Counted from the stretch's first letter, positions 52,236 to 61,940 are shown. The stretch: DNA of 64,000 bases from Robinsoniella peoriensis (GCF_042680125.1 NZ_JBHTNY010000006.1); one strand, 5' to 3'. Numbers and translations are program-made. Notes: generated from the sequence alone by a model not told the origin.

Positions 52236-54101
52236 ATGGTTTTAGATAAGATTCAAAAAGAAAATGATATTAAAGAACTGAATGCAGAAGAGCTTACTCT
52301 GCTGGCAGATGAGATTCGGGAGTTTCTGATTCATAAAATCAGCATCTCAGGGGGACACCTTGCCTCAAATCTTGGCGTAGTTGAACTGACCATGGCAATG
52401 CATCTGACATTTAACCTGCCGGAAGATAAAATGATCTGGGATGTAGGCCATCAGTCCTACACTCATAAACTCCTGACAGGCAGAAAGAATGGATTTGACC
52501 ATCTGCGTAAATATGGAGGCATGAGCGGTTTTCCCAAGCGTAAAGAAAGTCTTTGCGATGCATTTGACACCGGTCATAGTTCTACTTCCATATCAGCGGG
52601 GCTTGGATATGCCCAGGCGAGGGATATTAAAGGAGAGAAGCACTATGTAATCTCTGTTATCGGAGATGGTGCCCTGACCGGAGGAATGGCTTATGAAGCC
52701 CTGAATAATGCTTCCCAGATCAAAACCAATTATATTATAGTACTCAATGACAATAACATGTCCATTTCGGAAAATGTAGGCGGAATGTCCTCTTATCTTG
52801 GAAATCTTAGGACGGCAGATGCTTATACCGAACTGAAATCCGGAGTGACAAATACCCTTTCTAAAATTCCGGTATATGGTGACCGCATTGTAAAACGGAT
52901 ACGTAAAACCAAAAGCGGGATCAAACAGCTTTTCATTCCGGGAATGCTGTTTGAAGAGATGGGGATTACCTATCTGGGCCCTATCGACGGGCACAATATG
53001 GAACAGGTGTGCAAGACCTTTCGAGAGGCAAAGAAAGTAAACGGAGCCGTCTTGGTGCATGTGTGTACGAAAAAGGGAAAAGGCTATGAACCTGCGGAGC
53101 GTCATCCCGCCAGATTCCACGGGGCAGAGCCCTTTGAAATTGAGACAGGAATTCCAAAATCAAAAAGAGTAAAATCTAATTATACCGATATATTTTCTAC
53201 AGTTATGCGAAAGCTGGGAGACCGGGAGCCCGAGATAGTCGCAGTGACAGCTGCGATGCCCGACGGCACAGGATTAAAGCGGTTCCGCAATATGTTTCCA
53301 GACCGGTTCTTCGATGTGGGAATTGCGGAAGAGCATGCGGTCACCTTTGCGGCAGGTCTGGCGGCAGCAGGACTTAAGCCTGTAGTCGCTGTGTATTCTT
53401 CATTTTTGCAAAGAGCCTATGATCAGGTGCTTCACGATGTCTGTATACAGAATCTTCATGTGATTTTTGCGATTGACAGAGCAGGGCTGGTTGGAAGTGA
53501 CGGAGAAACCCATCAGGGAATTTTTGATCTTTCCTATTTATCCAGCATTCCCAATATGTGTATAATGGCACCAAAGAATAAATGGGAGCTTTCTGATATG
53601 ATGAAATTTGCGGTGGCCTATCACGGACCTATTGCACTGCGTTATCCCAGAGGAGAAGCTTATGATGGACTCAGGGAATTCAGGGAGCCTGTGAAGTATG
53701 GAAAAAGCGAAGTAATCTATGATGAAAGTGAAATCGCCCTTGTGGCAGTTGGGAGTATGGTCAAGACAGCCAAAGAAGTCCGGTCACGGCTGCGGGACAC
53801 GGGTTACAGCTGTTCTCTTGTGAATGCCAGATTCGTGAAACCCTATGACAGCGAACTTTTATTGGAACTGCAGAAGGAGCACAGGCTGGTGGTAACACTT
53901 GAGGAAAATGTAAAAAGCGGTGGATTCGGTGAAGCAGTACTGGATTATTTTAACCAGATCGGAAGCGGGGTGAAAGTCCTGAATATTACCTTGCCTGATG
54001 ACTATGTGGAGCATGGAAATGTGGATATGTTAAAGCAGGAAGTGGGAATTGACGCAGATTCTGTGGAGAAAAAGATTCTGGCGGCTTATATTGGATTGTA
54101 A
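52236..54101 (+). CDS. dxs: 1-deoxy-D-xylulose-5-phosphate synthase
   Basis: A 621-residue thiamine-diphosphate enzyme that starts the MEP isoprenoid pathway from pyruvate and glyceraldehyde 3-phosphate. GHQSYTHKLLTGR and the TPP motif GDGALTGGMAYEALNN (with downstream NDNNMSISENVGG) are complete, as is the second-half signature DVGIAEEHAVTFAAG. It is of ordinary length. With ispA it supplies prenyl diphosphates; both lie in one operon. Confidence 0.96.
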   Translation: MVLDKIQKENDIKELNAEELTLLADEIREFLIHKISISGGHLASNLGVVELTMAMHLTFNLPEDKMIWDVGHQSYTHKLLTGRKNGFDHLRKYGGMSGFPKRKESLCDAFDTGHSSTSISAGLGYAQARDIKGEKHYVISVIGDGALTGGMAYEALNNASQIKTNYIIVLNDNNMSISENVGGMSSYLGNLRTADAYTELKSGVTNTLSKIPVYGDRIVKRIRKTKSGIKQLFIPGMLFEEMGITYLGPIDGHNMEQVCKTFREAKKVNGAVLVHVCTKKGKGYEPAERHPARFHGAEPFEIETGIPKSKRVKSNYTDIFSTVMRKLGDREPEIVAVTAAMPDGTGLKRFRNMFPDRFFDVGIAEEHAVTFAAGLAAAGLKPVVAVYSSFLQRAYDQVLHDVCIQNLHVIFAIDRAGLVGSDGETHQGIFDLSYLSSIPNMCIMAPKNKWELSDMMKFAVAYHGPIALRYPRGEAYDGLREFREPVKYGKSEVIYDESEIALVAVGSMVKTAKEVRSRLRDTGYSCSLVNARFVKPYDSELLLELQKEHRLVVTLEENVKSGGFGEAVLDYFNQIGSGVKVLNITLPDDYVEHGNVDMLKQEVGIDADSVEKKILAAYIGL

Positions 54102-54125
54102 TAAAGCTGCCAGTAAGGAGATACA

Positions 54126-54938
54126 ATGAAAGAACGTTTAGATATATTATTAGTGCAGCGGCAGCTGGCTCCTTCGCGTGAGAAGGCCAAGGCGATTATT
54201 ATGTCCGGAAATGTCTATGTTAACGGACAGAAAGAGGACAAAGCCGGTTCCACTTTTGATGAGAAGTCAGAAATAGAAGTAAAAGGAAATACCCTGAAAT
54301 ATGTCAGCCGTGGAGGGCTGAAGCTGGAAAAAGCGATGAGCCATTTTGATATTACCCTGGAAGGAAAAGTCTGCATGGATGTAGGCTCTTCCACCGGTGG
54401 TTTTACAGACTGTATGCTGCGAAACGGAGCAGTTAAAGTATATGCGGTGGACGTAGGCCATGGTCAGCTGGACTGGAAGCTTCGACAGGATGAACGGGTA
54501 GTCTGCATGGAAAAGACGAATATCCGCTATGTGGAGCCGGAAAACATAGAAGAATTAGTGGAGTTTTCCTCCATTGATGTTTCTTTTATTTCTCTGACAA
54601 AAGTCCTGCTGCCGGTGCGGAATTTACTGACGGATCAGGGGCAGATTGCCTGCCTGATAAAGCCGCAGTTTGAAGCCGGACGGGAAAAGGTCGGAAAAAA
54701 GGGAGTGGTCCGTGACAGTGCGGTCCATGAAGAAGTAATTAGAAAAGTCATTGCCTATGCGGTCAGTATTTCCTTTGAAGTACTGGGACTGGAGTTCTCC
54801 CCCATTAAAGGTCCGGAAGGCAATATAGAATATCTGCTCTATCTGCAGAAACTGCCGGAAGGCACACAGAATGAAGAGATTCCATTTTCTGTGGAAGATA
54901 TTGTAAAGGAAGCACATAAAACGTTAGAGCGTGTTTAG
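54126..54938 (+). CDS. tlyA: TlyA-family rRNA 2'-O-methyltransferase / hemolysin A
   Basis: A 270-residue protein with an N-terminal S4 RNA-binding domain (ERLDILLVQRQLAPSREKAK) and a Rossmann methyltransferase domain with DVGSSTGGFTDCML (SAM loop) and DVSFISLTKVLLP. The family methylates 16S and 23S rRNA in some bacteria; hemolysin is an old label. It follows dxs after 24 bases. The last codons and stop lie in an AGAGCGTGTTTAG tract that matches one arm of the palindromic repeat family. Confidence 0.94.
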   Translation: MKERLDILLVQRQLAPSREKAKAIIMSGNVYVNGQKEDKAGSTFDEKSEIEVKGNTLKYVSRGGLKLEKAMSHFDITLEGKVCMDVGSSTGGFTDCMLRNGAVKVYAVDVGHGQLDWKLRQDERVVCMEKTNIRYVEPENIEELVEFSSIDVSFISLTKVLLPVRNLLTDQGQIACLIKPQFEAGREKVGKKGVVRDSAVHEEVIRKVIAYAVSISFEVLGLEFSPIKGPEGNIEYLLYLQKLPEGTQNEEIPFSVEDIVKEAHKTLERV

Positions 54939-54966
54939 GCACACTCAGAATTAGAGGTATATCAGT

Positions 54967-55827
54967 ATGGATAAATTTTATGTGATAACGAATTGCTTAA
55001 AAGATCCGGATATGGAGACTACAAAATCTATCCGGGATTATCTGGAAAGTCAGGGAAAAGTCTGCATGATACAGCAGCGTCCGGGCAAAAATAAATTACA
55101 TAATTATAAGTATACCAATGCAGCGCTTATCCCTCCGGATGTGGACTGTGTATTGGTGCTGGGCGGTGATGGAACGCTTTTGCAGGCATCACGTGATCTT
55201 GTCGAGCGGAATATACCTCTTCTTGGAATTAACCTGGGAACACTGGGATATCTGGCTGAGATTGACCGTTCTAATATTAAGCCGGCACTGGATAAGCTGC
55301 TGCTGGATGAGTATGAGATTCATGAGCGGATGATGTTAAGCGGAACGGCATATCATCAGAATAAAAAACTGATGAGTGACATTGCGTTAAATGATATTGT
55401 AATCGGACGTAATGGAAGGCTTCGCATTATAGATTTAAATATTTATGTAGATGATGAGTTTTTAAATTCTTACAGCGCAGACGGCATTATCATCTCTACG
55501 CCTACCGGATCTACCGGGTACAGCCTGTCCGCAGGCGGTCCGATCGTATCTCCTGAGGCAGAGATCATAATGATAACGCCGATTGCGCCCCATACATTAA
55601 ATACCAGAAGCATTGTACTGCCCCATAATGCGAAGATAACAGTGGAAATCGGAGAAGGACACAGTACCAGAGAGGGTGCGGAAGCCACCTTTGACGGAGA
55701 CACTTCCGTGAATTTAAACTGTAATGATCAAATTGTCATTACAAAGGCAGACCGCTGTGCAAGGCTGGTCAAAATAAATAATATCAGTTTTTTGGAAATA
55801 TTACGAAAGAAAATGTACCAGACATAG
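54967..55827 (+). CDS. nadK: NAD kinase
   Basis: A 286-residue NAD kinase that makes NADP. Signature elements are VLGGDGTLLQA (GGDG), NLGTLGYLAEID, and the NDIVIGR and GSTGYSLSAGGPIV catalytic regions. It follows tlyA by 28 bases and precedes argR by ten, an invariant clostridial order. Confidence 0.96.
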   Translation: MDKFYVITNCLKDPDMETTKSIRDYLESQGKVCMIQQRPGKNKLHNYKYTNAALIPPDVDCVLVLGGDGTLLQASRDLVERNIPLLGINLGTLGYLAEIDRSNIKPALDKLLLDEYEIHERMMLSGTAYHQNKKLMSDIALNDIVIGRNGRLRIIDLNIYVDDEFLNSYSADGIIISTPTGSTGYSLSAGGPIVSPEAEIIMITPIAPHTLNTRSIVLPHNAKITVEIGEGHSTREGAEATFDGDTSVNLNCNDQIVITKADRCARLVKINNISFLEILRKKMYQT

Positions 55828-55837
55828 GAGGTGTGGC

Positions 55838-56299
55838 ATGAAAATAGCAAGACATGCTAAAATAGTAGATATCATCAACCGCTATGAGATAGAGACACAG
55901 GAAGAACTGGCAGAGCGGTTAAACCAGGAAGGTTTCCGTGTGACCCAGGCTACTGTGTCCAGAGATATCCGTGAATTAAAACTTACTAAAATTGCCATTA
56001 ACGGCGGACGGCAGAAATATGCGGTGATGCAGGCAAACGGAAATGGAATGAACGAAAAATACCTGCGGGTATTAAAAGACGGTTTTGCATCTATGGACAT
56101 GGCGCAGAACATCCTGGTTGTGAAAACGGTATCCGGGATGGCTATGGCGGTAGCAGCAGCCCTGGATGCCATGCATTGGCCTGAGATAGCGGGATGTATT
56201 GCAGGAGATGATACCATTATGTGTGCCATCCGAAGCGTGGATGATACACTGCTTGTTATGGATAAAATCCGTAAAATTGTAGGAACAGAGCACAAATAA
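55838..56299 (+). CDS. argR: arginine repressor
   Basis: A 153-residue ArgR: an N-terminal winged helix (residues 1-70, ATVSRDIRELKLTKI) and a C-terminal oligomerisation and arginine-binding domain with AGCIAGDDTIMC. It would repress arginine synthesis genes and possibly activate catabolism; no arg genes lie nearby, so its location reflects the conserved operon rather than a local target. Confidence 0.95.
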   Translation: MKIARHAKIVDIINRYEIETQEELAERLNQEGFRVTQATVSRDIRELKLTKIAINGGRQKYAVMQANGNGMNEKYLRVLKDGFASMDMAQNILVVKTVSGMAMAVAAALDAMHWPEIAGCIAGDDTIMCAIRSVDDTLLVMDKIRKIVGTEHK

Positions 56300-56331
56300 T
56301 CTTTTGTCGGGAGAGGTAGAAGGATAAGCTT

Positions 56332-58014
56332 ATGTTACTAAATCTACATGTAAAAAATATGGCGTTAATACAGGAACTGGAAGTGGACTTCAGGAAAGGT
56401 CTGAATATACTGACAGGTGAGACAGGAGCTGGTAAATCTATTATTATCGGCTCTGTTAACGTTGCACTTGGACTTAAAAGTTTTAAAGAATTCGCAAGAG
56501 AGGATGCAGATTACGCATTAGCCGAACTGGTGTTTTCTATTGAACAGGAAAACCAGAAAAAGCAGATTCTGGATATGGATATACCGATTGAAGACGATCA
56601 GGTGATCATCTCCAGGAAGCTGATGAATGGAAGAAGCATCACAAAAGTAAATGGGGAAACGGTTCCGGTTTCCGTTGTTAAGGAACTGGCGGAGATTTTG
56701 ATTGATATTCATGGACAGCATGAGCATCAGTCTCTGCTGAATAAAAAAAATCATTTACAGATATTGGATGAATTTGCGAAAGAAGAGCTGGCAAAATATA
56801 AAGATAAAGGTGCTGCTTTGTATAGAAATTATTCAAAAATTAAACATCAGCTGTCAGACACCAGAATGGACGAGGCACAAAAGGCAAAAGAAATGGATTT
56901 TCTGCAGTTTGAAGTAGATGAAATAGAAGAGGCAGGGTTAAAAATCGGGGAGGATGAGGAACTGGAGGCACAGTTTCGAAAACTTTCTAATGGTAAGAAG
57001 ATTATTGAATATATTACAGAGATTCATGATCTGTGTGGAAACGACAGTATGTCAGGAGCCGCCGAAAATCTGGGCAGATCCTTAAGGAATCTCTCTCTGG
57101 TTACGGAATATGATAAGGAACTGGAAGGACTGTATAACCAGCTTGCCGATGTGGAAAGCCTTCTGTCGGATTTTAACCGGGAACTCAGTGCCTATATGGG
57201 AAGCATCTCATTTGACGGAGAGGATTTTGCCAAGATAGAAGACCGCCTTGATTTTATTAATCATTTGAAATCAAAGTGCGGCAACAGTATCAAAGCGATA
57301 TTGGCATATAAGGATGAAAAAGAAAAGAGGCTGTCAGAACTTCGGGATTACGATGCCTATATGGAACGTTTAAACGGGGAATTTGAGGCTTGTAAAGCAG
57401 AACTGGATAAGAATGCCGCTAAGATGTCTGCGATCCGTAAATCCTATGGTAAAAAGCTTGCAAAGACTATCCGTGAGGCTTTGGTGGACCTGAACTTCCT
57501 TGAAGTGCAGTTTGAAATAGCCGTAGACCAGACCGGACAGGCAGATGCAAATGGATATGATGAGGTTTGTTTTATGATCTCCACAAACCCCGGGGAAAGT
57601 GTAAAACCGCTTGGCAGCGTGGCATCCGGAGGGGAACTCTCCAGGATTATGCTTGCGATTAAAACTGTTCTGGCGGATAAGGATGCTACGGAAACCCTTA
57701 TTTTTGATGAAATTGATGTGGGAATCAGCGGCAGGACTGCCCAGAAAGTATCGGAAAAGCTGGCAGTTATTGCCAGGAACCATCAGGTTATCTGTATTAC
57801 CCACCTGGCTCAGATTGCATCCATGTCAGACAGCCATTATGTCATCGAGAAAAAAATTGTTAAAAACAATACGATTACATCCATCCGTGAACTGTCTGAG
57901 GATGAGAGTATTCATGAGATTGCCCGGATTCTGGGCGGTGCAAAAATCACGGAAACGGTTATGGAAAGTGCAAAGGAAATGAAAGAATTGGCATTATGTA
58001 CAAAAAAATACTAG
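56332..58014 (+). CDS. recN: DNA repair protein RecN
   Basis: A 560-residue SMC-like ATPase for double-strand-break repair. The Walker A is GETGAGKSIIIGS, the central part is coiled coil, and the C-terminus has the ABC signature SGGELSRIMLA and Walker B LIFDEIDVGISG, with ITHLAQIASMSD. It has no LexA-type box visible just upstream and rides in the nusB operon. A terminator follows. Confidence 0.96.
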   Translation: MLLNLHVKNMALIQELEVDFRKGLNILTGETGAGKSIIIGSVNVALGLKSFKEFAREDADYALAELVFSIEQENQKKQILDMDIPIEDDQVIISRKLMNGRSITKVNGETVPVSVVKELAEILIDIHGQHEHQSLLNKKNHLQILDEFAKEELAKYKDKGAALYRNYSKIKHQLSDTRMDEAQKAKEMDFLQFEVDEIEEAGLKIGEDEELEAQFRKLSNGKKIIEYITEIHDLCGNDSMSGAAENLGRSLRNLSLVTEYDKELEGLYNQLADVESLLSDFNRELSAYMGSISFDGEDFAKIEDRLDFINHLKSKCGNSIKAILAYKDEKEKRLSELRDYDAYMERLNGEFEACKAELDKNAAKMSAIRKSYGKKLAKTIREALVDLNFLEVQFEIAVDQTGQADANGYDEVCFMISTNPGESVKPLGSVASGGELSRIMLAIKTVLADKDATETLIFDEIDVGISGRTAQKVSEKLAVIARNHQVICITHLAQIASMSDSHYVIEKKIVKNNTITSIRELSEDESIHEIARILGGAKITETVMESAKEMKELALCTKKY

Positions 58015-58043
58015 AGTGAATCTGCTGCGATACTCACATACTA

Positions 58044-58080
58044 AAAAAGGATATACCAAGTGTATATTCTTTTTATTTTT
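58044..58080 (+). terminator. intrinsic terminator after recN
   Basis: AAAAAGGATATAC pairs with GTATATTCTTTTT (one wobble) around a five-base loop, followed by a T-rich stretch. It separates recN from spoIVB. Confidence 0.75.
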
Positions 58081-58126
58081 GCAATCTTTTGATTAGAAAG
58101 TGTAAAAGATAATACACTACTGATTT

Positions 58127-58159
58127 GGGAATAGTACAAGAGAGCTTGTGTTAATTCCC
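58127..58159. other. two-tier hairpin upstream of spoIVB
   Basis: GGGAAT and ATTCCC (outer) and ACAAG and CTTGT (inner) pair around a four-base loop, about 55 bases before the spoIVB start. It may be a regulatory hairpin in the leader; no T-tract follows. Confidence 0.5.
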
Positions 58160-58213
58160 GGGTCAGGCATGAGAATGCGAAATAATTGAATGATGATGAA
58201 AGGATGTGAGCAT

Positions 58214-59467
58214 GTGGCAAAGAATAGAAAGCGTTGCAGGAAGATCATTATTTCGGTTTTAACAATTGTTCTTTTTGTCAGCGCAACGGGGGCATTTTTA
58301 ATAGACCGCAGCATACCGGATCGCTTACAGGTGGTATCGGGCGACAGGAAAACTCAGATTTTAAGATATCCATTTGATACGTTTATTGAGGAAAACGTAG
58401 CACAGGCCGCCAGTCAGAACGGTTCTAACATTCCGCAGGATAACCTGAAGATGAGTTCTCAGGAACCGTATACTATTGAATGTAAATTGTTTGGAGTTAT
58501 TCCGGTAAAGAACATCCAGGTAGATGTGGTGGAACGCAGTAAGGTAATCCCTTGCGGCAGCCCGGTGGGAATCTATATGAAAACAAGAGGAATTCTGGTG
58601 GTAGGAACAGGAGCAGTAAATGGAATGGATGGGGTAGATTATGAACCTGCGGCTTCCGTTGTTCAGTCCGGAGATTATATATTGGGGGTAAATGGAAATC
58701 CAATATCCGATAAAAAAGAATTAATTTCCCGTATAAATGAATCAGGCGGATCGGATATAACGCTGGAAGTTCAGAGAAAAGGGGAAATCACGGATTTAAA
58801 GGTAAAACCGGTCATGACCGGAACGTCTGAATACAAGACCGGCATCTGGGTACGTGATGACACTCAGGGTATCGGAACCCTTACGTATGTGGATGAAAAT
58901 GGAAATTATGGAGCTCTGGGACATGGAATCAGTGATGTGGATACCAGTACGCTGTTATCACTTCAGGAAGGAAAATTATATCCTTCAGACATTATTTCTG
59001 TAGTAAAGGGTGAAAAAGGCACACCGGGTGAACTGGCAGGAGTAATCCGCTATGACGAAAACGAAGTCATGGGCAGTATTACGGCAAATACTGAGGCAGG
59101 CATATTTGGTAAAGTGACAGAATCTTTTAAATCCCAGCTGAAAGGGACACCAATAGAGGTTGGCCTTAAACAGGAGATCGAAACAGGCCCTGCAACGATA
59201 CGCTGTACCGTAGATGGTACTGTAAAAGAATACGACATAGAAATCGAAAAAGTTTTATTAAATAGCAGCGATGTAAATAAAAGCATGGTGATTAAAGTGA
59301 CAGATGAGGAATTACTGCAGAAAACAGGCGGAATTGTCCAGGGAATGAGCGGAAGTCCCATCATTCAGAACGGAAAATTAATCGGCGCAGTAACCCATGT
59401 TTTCATCCAGGATTCGACAAGCGGATTCGGTATATTTGCGGAAAACATGATTTTTGTCGATTCTTGA
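58214..59467 (+). CDS. spoIVB: SpoIVB sporulation protease
   Basis: A 417-residue forespore-secreted serine protease that triggers SigK processing across the membrane. An N-terminal membrane anchor (about 9-29) is followed by a PDZ domain (around 110-205) and the S55 protease domain with His237 in GALGHGISD and Ser381 in GMSGSPIIQNG. The open frame begins at 58190, but AAAGGATG at 58199-58206 suits the GTG at 58214. Its own promoter was not identified with confidence. It always precedes spo0A in Clostridia, as here. Confidence 0.95.
   Translation: MAKNRKRCRKIIISVLTIVLFVSATGAFLIDRSIPDRLQVVSGDRKTQILRYPFDTFIEENVAQAASQNGSNIPQDNLKMSSQEPYTIECKLFGVIPVKNIQVDVVERSKVIPCGSPVGIYMKTRGILVVGTGAVNGMDGVDYEPAASVVQSGDYILGVNGNPISDKKELISRINESGGSDITLEVQRKGEITDLKVKPVMTGTSEYKTGIWVRDDTQGIGTLTYVDENGNYGALGHGISDVDTSTLLSLQEGKLYPSDIISVVKGEKGTPGELAGVIRYDENEVMGSITANTEAGIFGKVTESFKSQLKGTPIEVGLKQEIETGPATIRCTVDGTVKEYDIEIEKVLLNSSDVNKSMVIKVTDEELLQKTGGIVQGMSGSPIIQNGKLIGAVTHVFIQDSTSGFGIFAENMIFVDS
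59413..59463. promoter_or_regulatory. candidate 0A boxes upstream of spo0A
   Basis: TTCGACAA at 59413-59420 is an exact reverse complement of the 0A box core TTGTCGAA, and TTTTTGTCGATTC at 59451-59463 differs at one core position. Both lie in the end of spoIVB before the spo0A promoter, where autoregulation would act. Confidence 0.35.
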
Positions 59468-59480
59468 TGACAAGTTTTTC

Positions 59481-59508
59481 TTGATAATAGGTTCAAATGT
59501 TATATAAT
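59481..59508 (+). promoter_or_regulatory. candidate vegetative promoter of spo0A
   Basis: TTGATA at 59481-59486, a 16-base spacer, and TATAAT at 59503-59508, about 90 bases before the spo0A start. Confidence 0.6.
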
Positions 59509-59599
59509 ACAATTAGTTTTTGTTCGTGACAATTTATGGTATGGGCAAACATTAAATTTAGCGTACAATGACAAAAAAGTAAAATTGGAGGAGAGATTT

Positions 59600-60397
59600 G
59601 TGGAAAAATTAAATATAGCGATCGCTGACGATAATGAAAGAGTCGTCCAGTTACTGGATAATATTGTTGGCAGCGATGACGAACTTAACGTTGTGGGGAA
59701 GGCGGCGAATGGTGAAGAGCTTGTAGACATTATTAAACAAAAAGAACCGGATGTAGTACTATTAGATATTATTATGCCGAAGGTTGACGGTTTAACCGTC
59801 ATGGACCGGATCAATAAAGATAAGACGGTTAAGAAACATCCGGCATTTATTGTCATTACAGCAATTGGACAGGAAAAGATTACAGAAGATGCATTTGATC
59901 TTGGGGCGGATTATTATATTTTAAAACCATTCGACAACGATATGGTAATCAACAGAATTAAGCACGTAAGAAGAAATAGAGAAAGAAACTTTGCCGAAGT
60001 GCGTAAAGTAAATGCGTATGAAAGCAAGAATGAATATATGGAACGCAATCTGGAGACGGATGTAACAAATATTATTCATGAGATTGGCGTTCCGGCACAC
60101 ATTAAAGGATATCAGTATTTAAGAGATTCCATCATCATGTCGGTAAATGATATGGAAATGCTGAACTCAATTACGAAAATTTTATATCCAACAATCGCGA
60201 AAAAGCATCAGACGACACCGAGCCGTGTAGAAAGAGCGATTCGCCATGCGATTGAAGTAGCCTGGAGCCGTGGTAAGATGGACACAATCGACGAACTTTT
60301 TGGCTATACGGTAAGCAATGGAAAGGGTAAACCAACGAACTCAGAGTTTATTGCCCTGATTGCAGATAAGATCAGATTGGAATATAAAAACAGATAA
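59600..60397 (+). CDS. spo0A: sporulation master regulator Spo0A
   Basis: A 265-residue Spo0A. The receiver domain spans residues 1-120 with the acidic pocket Asp10-Asp11 and phospho-acceptor Asp56 in VVLLDIIMPKVDG; the C-terminal DNA-binding domain has TTPSRVERAIRHAIEVAWSRG and ELFGYTV. The open frame begins at a TTG (59585), but GGAGGAGAG at 59587-59595 selects the GTG at 59600. It governs entry into sporulation. The following gene is glgA, consistent with glycogen storage before sporulation. Confidence 0.97.
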   Translation: MEKLNIAIADDNERVVQLLDNIVGSDDELNVVGKAANGEELVDIIKQKEPDVVLLDIIMPKVDGLTVMDRINKDKTVKKHPAFIVITAIGQEKITEDAFDLGADYYILKPFDNDMVINRIKHVRRNRERNFAEVRKVNAYESKNEYMERNLETDVTNIIHEIGVPAHIKGYQYLRDSIIMSVNDMEMLNSITKILYPTIAKKHQTTPSRVERAIRHAIEVAWSRGKMDTIDELFGYTVSNGKGKPTNSEFIALIADKIRLEYKNR

Positions 60398-60470
60398 TGC
60401 TTTTCATAACGCCTAAAATGAGGTATAATGTATGATTATAAGACTAAATCTACATTAGGGAGGGTATGGT

Positions 60471-61910
60471 ATGAAGAAAGTATTATTTGTCGCATCTGAG
60501 TGTGTCCCTTTTATTAAAACGGGAGGTCTTGCGGACGTAGTAGGATCACTTCCAAAATGTTTTAACAAAGAAGAATTTGATGTGCGTGTAATTTTGCCCA
60601 AATATATGTGCATGAAAGAAGAGTACAAGAGCCAGATGAATTATGTGAGTCATTTTTACATGGATTTAGCATGGCGTTCTCAATATGTGGGAATACTGGA
60701 AATGAAATATGAGGGAATTCAGTTCTATTTTATTGATAATGAATATTACCTTTCAGGACCTAAGCCCTATGGGAATATTTATGAAGATATTGAGAAATTT
60801 GCTTTTTTTTCCAAGGCTGCGCTCTCTGCGTTACCGGTAATTGGATTCAGGCCTGATATTGTACACTGCCACGACTGGCAGACAGGGTTGATACCGGTTT
60901 ATCTGAAGGATCGGTTCCATGAAGGAGAATTCTTCAGCAGCATGAAATCTATTATGACCATACATAATCTGAAATTCCAGGGAGTCTGGGATATGAAGAC
61001 TGTAAAAGATATGACAGGACTGCCTGCATACTATTTTGCTCCGGACAAATTAGAAGCTTTCGGGGATGCAAATTATTTAAAAGGCGGCATCGTATATGCC
61101 GATGCAGTGACAACAGTCAGCGATACTTATGCGGAAGAAATTAAAACACCATTTTATGGCGAGCATTTAGATGGGCTTATGAGAGCGAGAGCTAACTGCT
61201 TGTCAGGGATTGTCAACGGTATTGATTATGAAGAATATAATCCGGAGACAGATCAGTATATAGTTAAGAATTATAATGCGAAAAATTTCCGAAAAGAAAA
61301 GATTAAGAATAAACGCGCTCTGCAGCAGGAATTAGGCTTGGAACAAAATGATAAGAAGTTCTTGATAGGTGTTGTATCCAGGCTGACAGATCAAAAAGGG
61401 TTTGATTTGATCGCCTATATAATGGATGAAATGTGCCAGCAGCAGGATTGGCAGTTCGTTATATTAGGTACTGGTGAAGAGAAATATGAGAATATGTTCC
61501 GGCATTTCGCATGGAAATATCAGGGAAAGGTAGCGGCTTGTATCTATTATTCCGAAGCGATGTCCCACAAGATTTATGCTTCCAGTGATGCGTTCCTGAT
61601 GCCATCTTTATTCGAACCATGCGGACTCAGCCAGTTAATGAGCCTTCGTTACGGTACCGTACCGATTGTAAGGGAAACAGGAGGTTTAAAGGATACCGTT
61701 TGGCCATATAATGAATATGAAAGTACAGGAACCGGATTTAGCTTTGCAAATTACAATGCCCATGAAATGTTTAATACGATTAAATATGCATATTACGTAT
61801 TCAATGAGAAAAAACGTGAATGGAATAAGTTGATCGACAGAGGCATGGCAGCAGATTTCTCCTGGGATACATCTGCCCAGAAATATGCAGAGCTTTATAA
61901 CCGCTTATAA
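60471..61910 (+). CDS. glgA: glycogen synthase
   Basis: A 479-residue GT5 glycogen synthase using ADP-glucose. The N-terminal KTGGLADVVGSLP motif binds the sugar nucleotide, HDWQTGLIPVYL follows, and the C-terminal half has the catalytic LMPSLFEPCGLSQL region. No other glycogen genes are nearby. It lies just downstream of spo0A, a frequent Lachnospiraceae order. Its stop is followed closely by the SigG-type promoter of the small spore genes. Confidence 0.95.
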   Translation: MKKVLFVASECVPFIKTGGLADVVGSLPKCFNKEEFDVRVILPKYMCMKEEYKSQMNYVSHFYMDLAWRSQYVGILEMKYEGIQFYFIDNEYYLSGPKPYGNIYEDIEKFAFFSKAALSALPVIGFRPDIVHCHDWQTGLIPVYLKDRFHEGEFFSSMKSIMTIHNLKFQGVWDMKTVKDMTGLPAYYFAPDKLEAFGDANYLKGGIVYADAVTTVSDTYAEEIKTPFYGEHLDGLMRARANCLSGIVNGIDYEEYNPETDQYIVKNYNAKNFRKEKIKNKRALQQELGLEQNDKKFLIGVVSRLTDQKGFDLIAYIMDEMCQQQDWQFVILGTGEEKYENMFRHFAWKYQGKVAACIYYSEAMSHKIYASSDAFLMPSLFEPCGLSQLMSLRYGTVPIVRETGGLKDTVWPYNEYESTGTGFSFANYNAHEMFNTIKYAYYVFNEKKREWNKLIDRGMAADFSWDTSAQKYAELYNRL

Positions 61911-61940
61911 GAATAGTTTTCCTCCTTTTTAGACATACTA
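61911..61940 (+). promoter_or_regulatory. perfect SigG-type forespore promoter
   Basis: GAATA at 61911-61915, an 18-base spacer and CATACTA at 61934-61940 match the forespore SigG boxes and spacing exactly. The expected start, about 61947, lies in the loop of the hairpin described next. Confidence 0.7.

Noticed and set aside
55882..56295. Minus-strand 137-residue frame across argR
   Set aside because: It lies fully within argR, which has clear family motifs and a proper ribosome site; the reverse frame has neither.
58018..58043. SigG promoter GAATC ... CATACTA upstream of spoIVB
   Set aside because: The spacer is 14 bases instead of about 18, and a terminator lies between it and spoIVB.
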